Below are positions 6,312-7,798 of a stretch of DNA of 7,798 nt, piece after piece (position 1 is the stretch's first letter; each line of letters starts with the position of its first letter). The stretch is from Bacteroidales bacterium. Its GTDB lineage: Bacteria > Bacteroidota > Bacteroidia > Bacteroidales > P3. A program made the translations under genes and the position numbers. The notes beneath the pieces were generated by a model. It did no database searches and had not been told where the DNA came from. It saw only the letters and a list, made by a program, of their open reading frames with translations. The stretch is from contig JAISVE010000010.1 in the NCBI GenBank assembly GCA_031271725.1, positions 1 to 7,798 of the forward strand. The letters run 5' to 3'.

Positions 6312-7798
6312 ATGACGTTAAAAGGCAAAGTTGTTAGCGGTAAGCGATTGGGAAGGACTATCGGATTTCCGACCGCAAATCTTGATATTACGGAAGGTGT
6401 TGATGTGGGAGTTTATGCAGTGCGGATTTTATTCTGTGATGCGTGGTATAATGGAATGATGAATGTTGGTACTGCTTCGCAGATATACGGTGCTTCAACA
6501 GGTGACGGAATTATTGTAGAGGTGAATATTTTTGATTTTGATGAGGATATTTACGGCTCTGAATTGAAAATAGAAATAGTGGGTAGAATCAGGGATGAAA
6601 AGAAATTCAACTCAGTAGAGGAATTGAAAGTTCAATTGCAGGCGGATAAAGAGCGGGCAATGGAGATTTTGAATGCAGCCGCTTTTTGCAGTATTCCGAA
6701 TCCCTGCTATGTTTTGCAAGAGGAGTTGCTTGAAAAGAACTTGTCTATAATTGACGATGTGCGCAAGAGAGCGGGAGTGGAATTTATAGTTGCATTAAAA
6801 GCATTTGCTTTTTGGAAGGCGTTCCCGATTTTCAAACGTTACGGTTTTAATAAAGCTACGGCAAGTTCACCTTGGGAAGCGCAGTTGGTGTATGAGGAAT
6901 TCGGCACACCTGCACATGTTTTTTCGCCATGCTATACAGATGAAAATATTTCTGACTTTGTAAAATACGGCAGCCATATTACGTTTAATTCTTTGCAGCA
7001 ATTTGAAAGATTTACCTCACAAATAAAAGAACTTTCGGCGGGACTGCGTGTAAATCCGGAATATTCCGAAGTTACAACAGAACTGTATAACCCGACAGGC
7101 AAAGGCTCTCGTTTGGGAATTAAGAAAGAAGATATGCCAGCACAGTTGCCGCCGCAAATAGAAGGCTTGCATTGCCACACCCTTTGCGAATCGTCAGCAG
7201 AAGCAAGCGCAAAACTAATTGCAGCGTTTGAAGAAAAATTTTCGCAATATCTGTCTAACTTAAAGTGGGTAAATTTCGGCGGCGGTCATTTAGTAACACG
7301 CAAAGACTATAATACAGAAACACTCGTAAACGCATTAAAAGAGTTCAAGCAACGGCATCCTCATTTAACGGTATATCTTGAGCCGGGTAGTGCTTTTACT
7401 TGGCAAACGGGGTATCTGCTGGCAAGAGTAGAAGATATTGTTGAGAACAGTGGAATTAAAACAGCTATACTCAACATTTCATTCTCCTGTCATTTGCCGG
7501 ATTGCCTTGAAATGCCTTATATGCCTGCGGTGCGTGGTGCAAAAATTGTAGAAAACGACAGTGAGGGTGAAAATATCTACCGCTTGGGCGGTAACAGTTG
7601 TCTTGCAGGCGATTTTATGGGAAGTTGGCAATTCGATCATGAATTAAAAATTGGTGAAGAAATTATTTTTGAGGACATGATACATTACACTCTTGTAAAA
7701 ACAACAACTTTTAATGGCTTAAAGCACCCTTCAATAGCAATTACTAAAAACGGAATTATTACTTATTTGCGTAACTTTACATTTGCCGACTATAAACC
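6312..7798 (+). CDS. nspC: Riboflavin kinase domain fused to carboxynorspermidine/carboxyspermidine decarboxylase (partial at 3' end)
   Basis: One open frame of 495 complete codons runs off the window with no stop. Residues 1 to about 122 are a riboflavin kinase domain (ATP + riboflavin to FMN): G-F-P-T-A-N at 18-23, G-V-Y-A-V at 33-37, N51-V-G-T54, the probable catalytic Glu E70 before N-I-F-D-F-D, and R-D-E-K-K-F. The FAD-synthetase half normally found in bacterial RibF is absent. From I128 (I-P-N-P-C-Y-V-L) the protein is an alanine-racemase-fold PLP decarboxylase of the NspC family, which makes spermidine or norspermidine from the carboxy precursor: PLP lysine K163 in A-L-K-A-F, H287-C-H-T-L-C-E293, G-G-G-H at 323-326, E357-P-G, C393-H-L-P-D-C-L-E-M-P-Y, and C430-L-A-G-D434. 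The end (N-F-T-F-A-D-Y-K) suggests only a few residues are missing. The start at 6312 lies just before the first kinase strand; an in-frame ATG at 6273 is possible but sits inside the hairpin. Confidence 0.88.
   Translation, partial: MTLKGKVVSGKRLGRTIGFPTANLDITEGVDVGVYAVRILFCDAWYNGMMNVGTASQIYGASTGDGIIVEVNIFDFDEDIYGSELKIEIVGRIRDEKKFNSVEELKVQLQADKERAMEILNAAAFCSIPNPCYVLQEELLEKNLSIIDDVRKRAGVEFIVALKAFAFWKAFPIFKRYGFNKATASSPWEAQLVYEEFGTPAHVFSPCYTDENISDFVKYGSHITFNSLQQFERFTSQIKELSAGLRVNPEYSEVTTELYNPTGKGSRLGIKKEDMPAQLPPQIEGLHCHTLCESSAEASAKLIAAFEEKFSQYLSNLKWVNFGGGHLVTRKDYNTETLVNALKEFKQRHPHLTVYLEPGSAFTWQTGYLLARVEDIVENSGIKTAILNISFSCHLPDCLEMPYMPAVRGAKIVENDSEGENIYRLGGNSCLAGDFMGSWQFDHELKIGEEIIFEDMIHYTLVKTTTFNGLKHPSIAITKNGIITYLRNFTFADYK

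Noticed and set aside
4473..7798. Stop-codon read-through joining SppA to the kinase-decarboxylase protein
   Set aside because: The two frames match, but one-in-three chance explains this. The TAA is followed by a hairpin and a normal internal ATG, and no recoding signal is apparent.
6660..7798. Decarboxylase translated separately from an internal ATG (residue 117)
   Set aside because: The ATG falls in the last helix of the kinase domain, with no stop before it, so the simplest reading is one fused protein. Internal initiation giving an extra short product cannot be excluded.

Overview
The window looks like an AT-rich chromosomal segment from a member of the Bacteroidota, probably Bacteroidales-like. 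The reasons are a GLUG-repeat/He_PIG surface protein with a type IX-secretion-like C-terminal tail, an ABC-2 permease with the LPAS-S-x-EKF segment common in that phylum, a TTTG-N20-TAnnTTTG-type promoter, start codons without Shine-Dalgarno sequences, and a carboxy(nor)spermidine decarboxylase. No rRNA, tRNA, insertion sequence, CRISPR array or phage gene is visible. No stretch longer than about 190 bases lacks a gene.

Layout. The left edge (1-117, +) holds the last 38 codons of a gene that overlaps the next start by 8 bases. At 110-1726 (+) is a 538-residue exported repeat protein: signal peptide, 28-residue GLUG repeats, an Ig-like He_PIG domain and a C-terminal sorting-like tail. It converges on, and overlaps by 11 bases, a secreted endonuclease/exonuclease/phosphatase-family enzyme at 1716-2654 (-). 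An AT-rich divergent intergenic region (2655-2843) carries a perfect 16-bp palindrome and a good Bacteroidota promoter whose predicted start site lies almost on the next start codon.

Rightward from there is a likely operon: ABC ATPase (2844-3662), its six-helix permease (3684-4439), and the signal peptide peptidase SppA (4473-6245), with gaps of 21 and 33 bases. A 14-bp hairpin with a short T-run closes this unit. The ATPase and permease very likely form one transporter. SppA acts at the same membrane on leftover signal peptides, but a functional link to the transporter is only inferred from position.

The last gene (6312 to the right edge) runs open off the window and is the most unusual. 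One uninterrupted frame encodes a stand-alone riboflavin kinase domain (no FAD-synthetase half) fused directly to a nearly complete PLP-dependent carboxynorspermidine/carboxyspermidine decarboxylase (NspC). This joins FMN formation and polyamine synthesis in one polypeptide and is the main candidate for something undescribed here.
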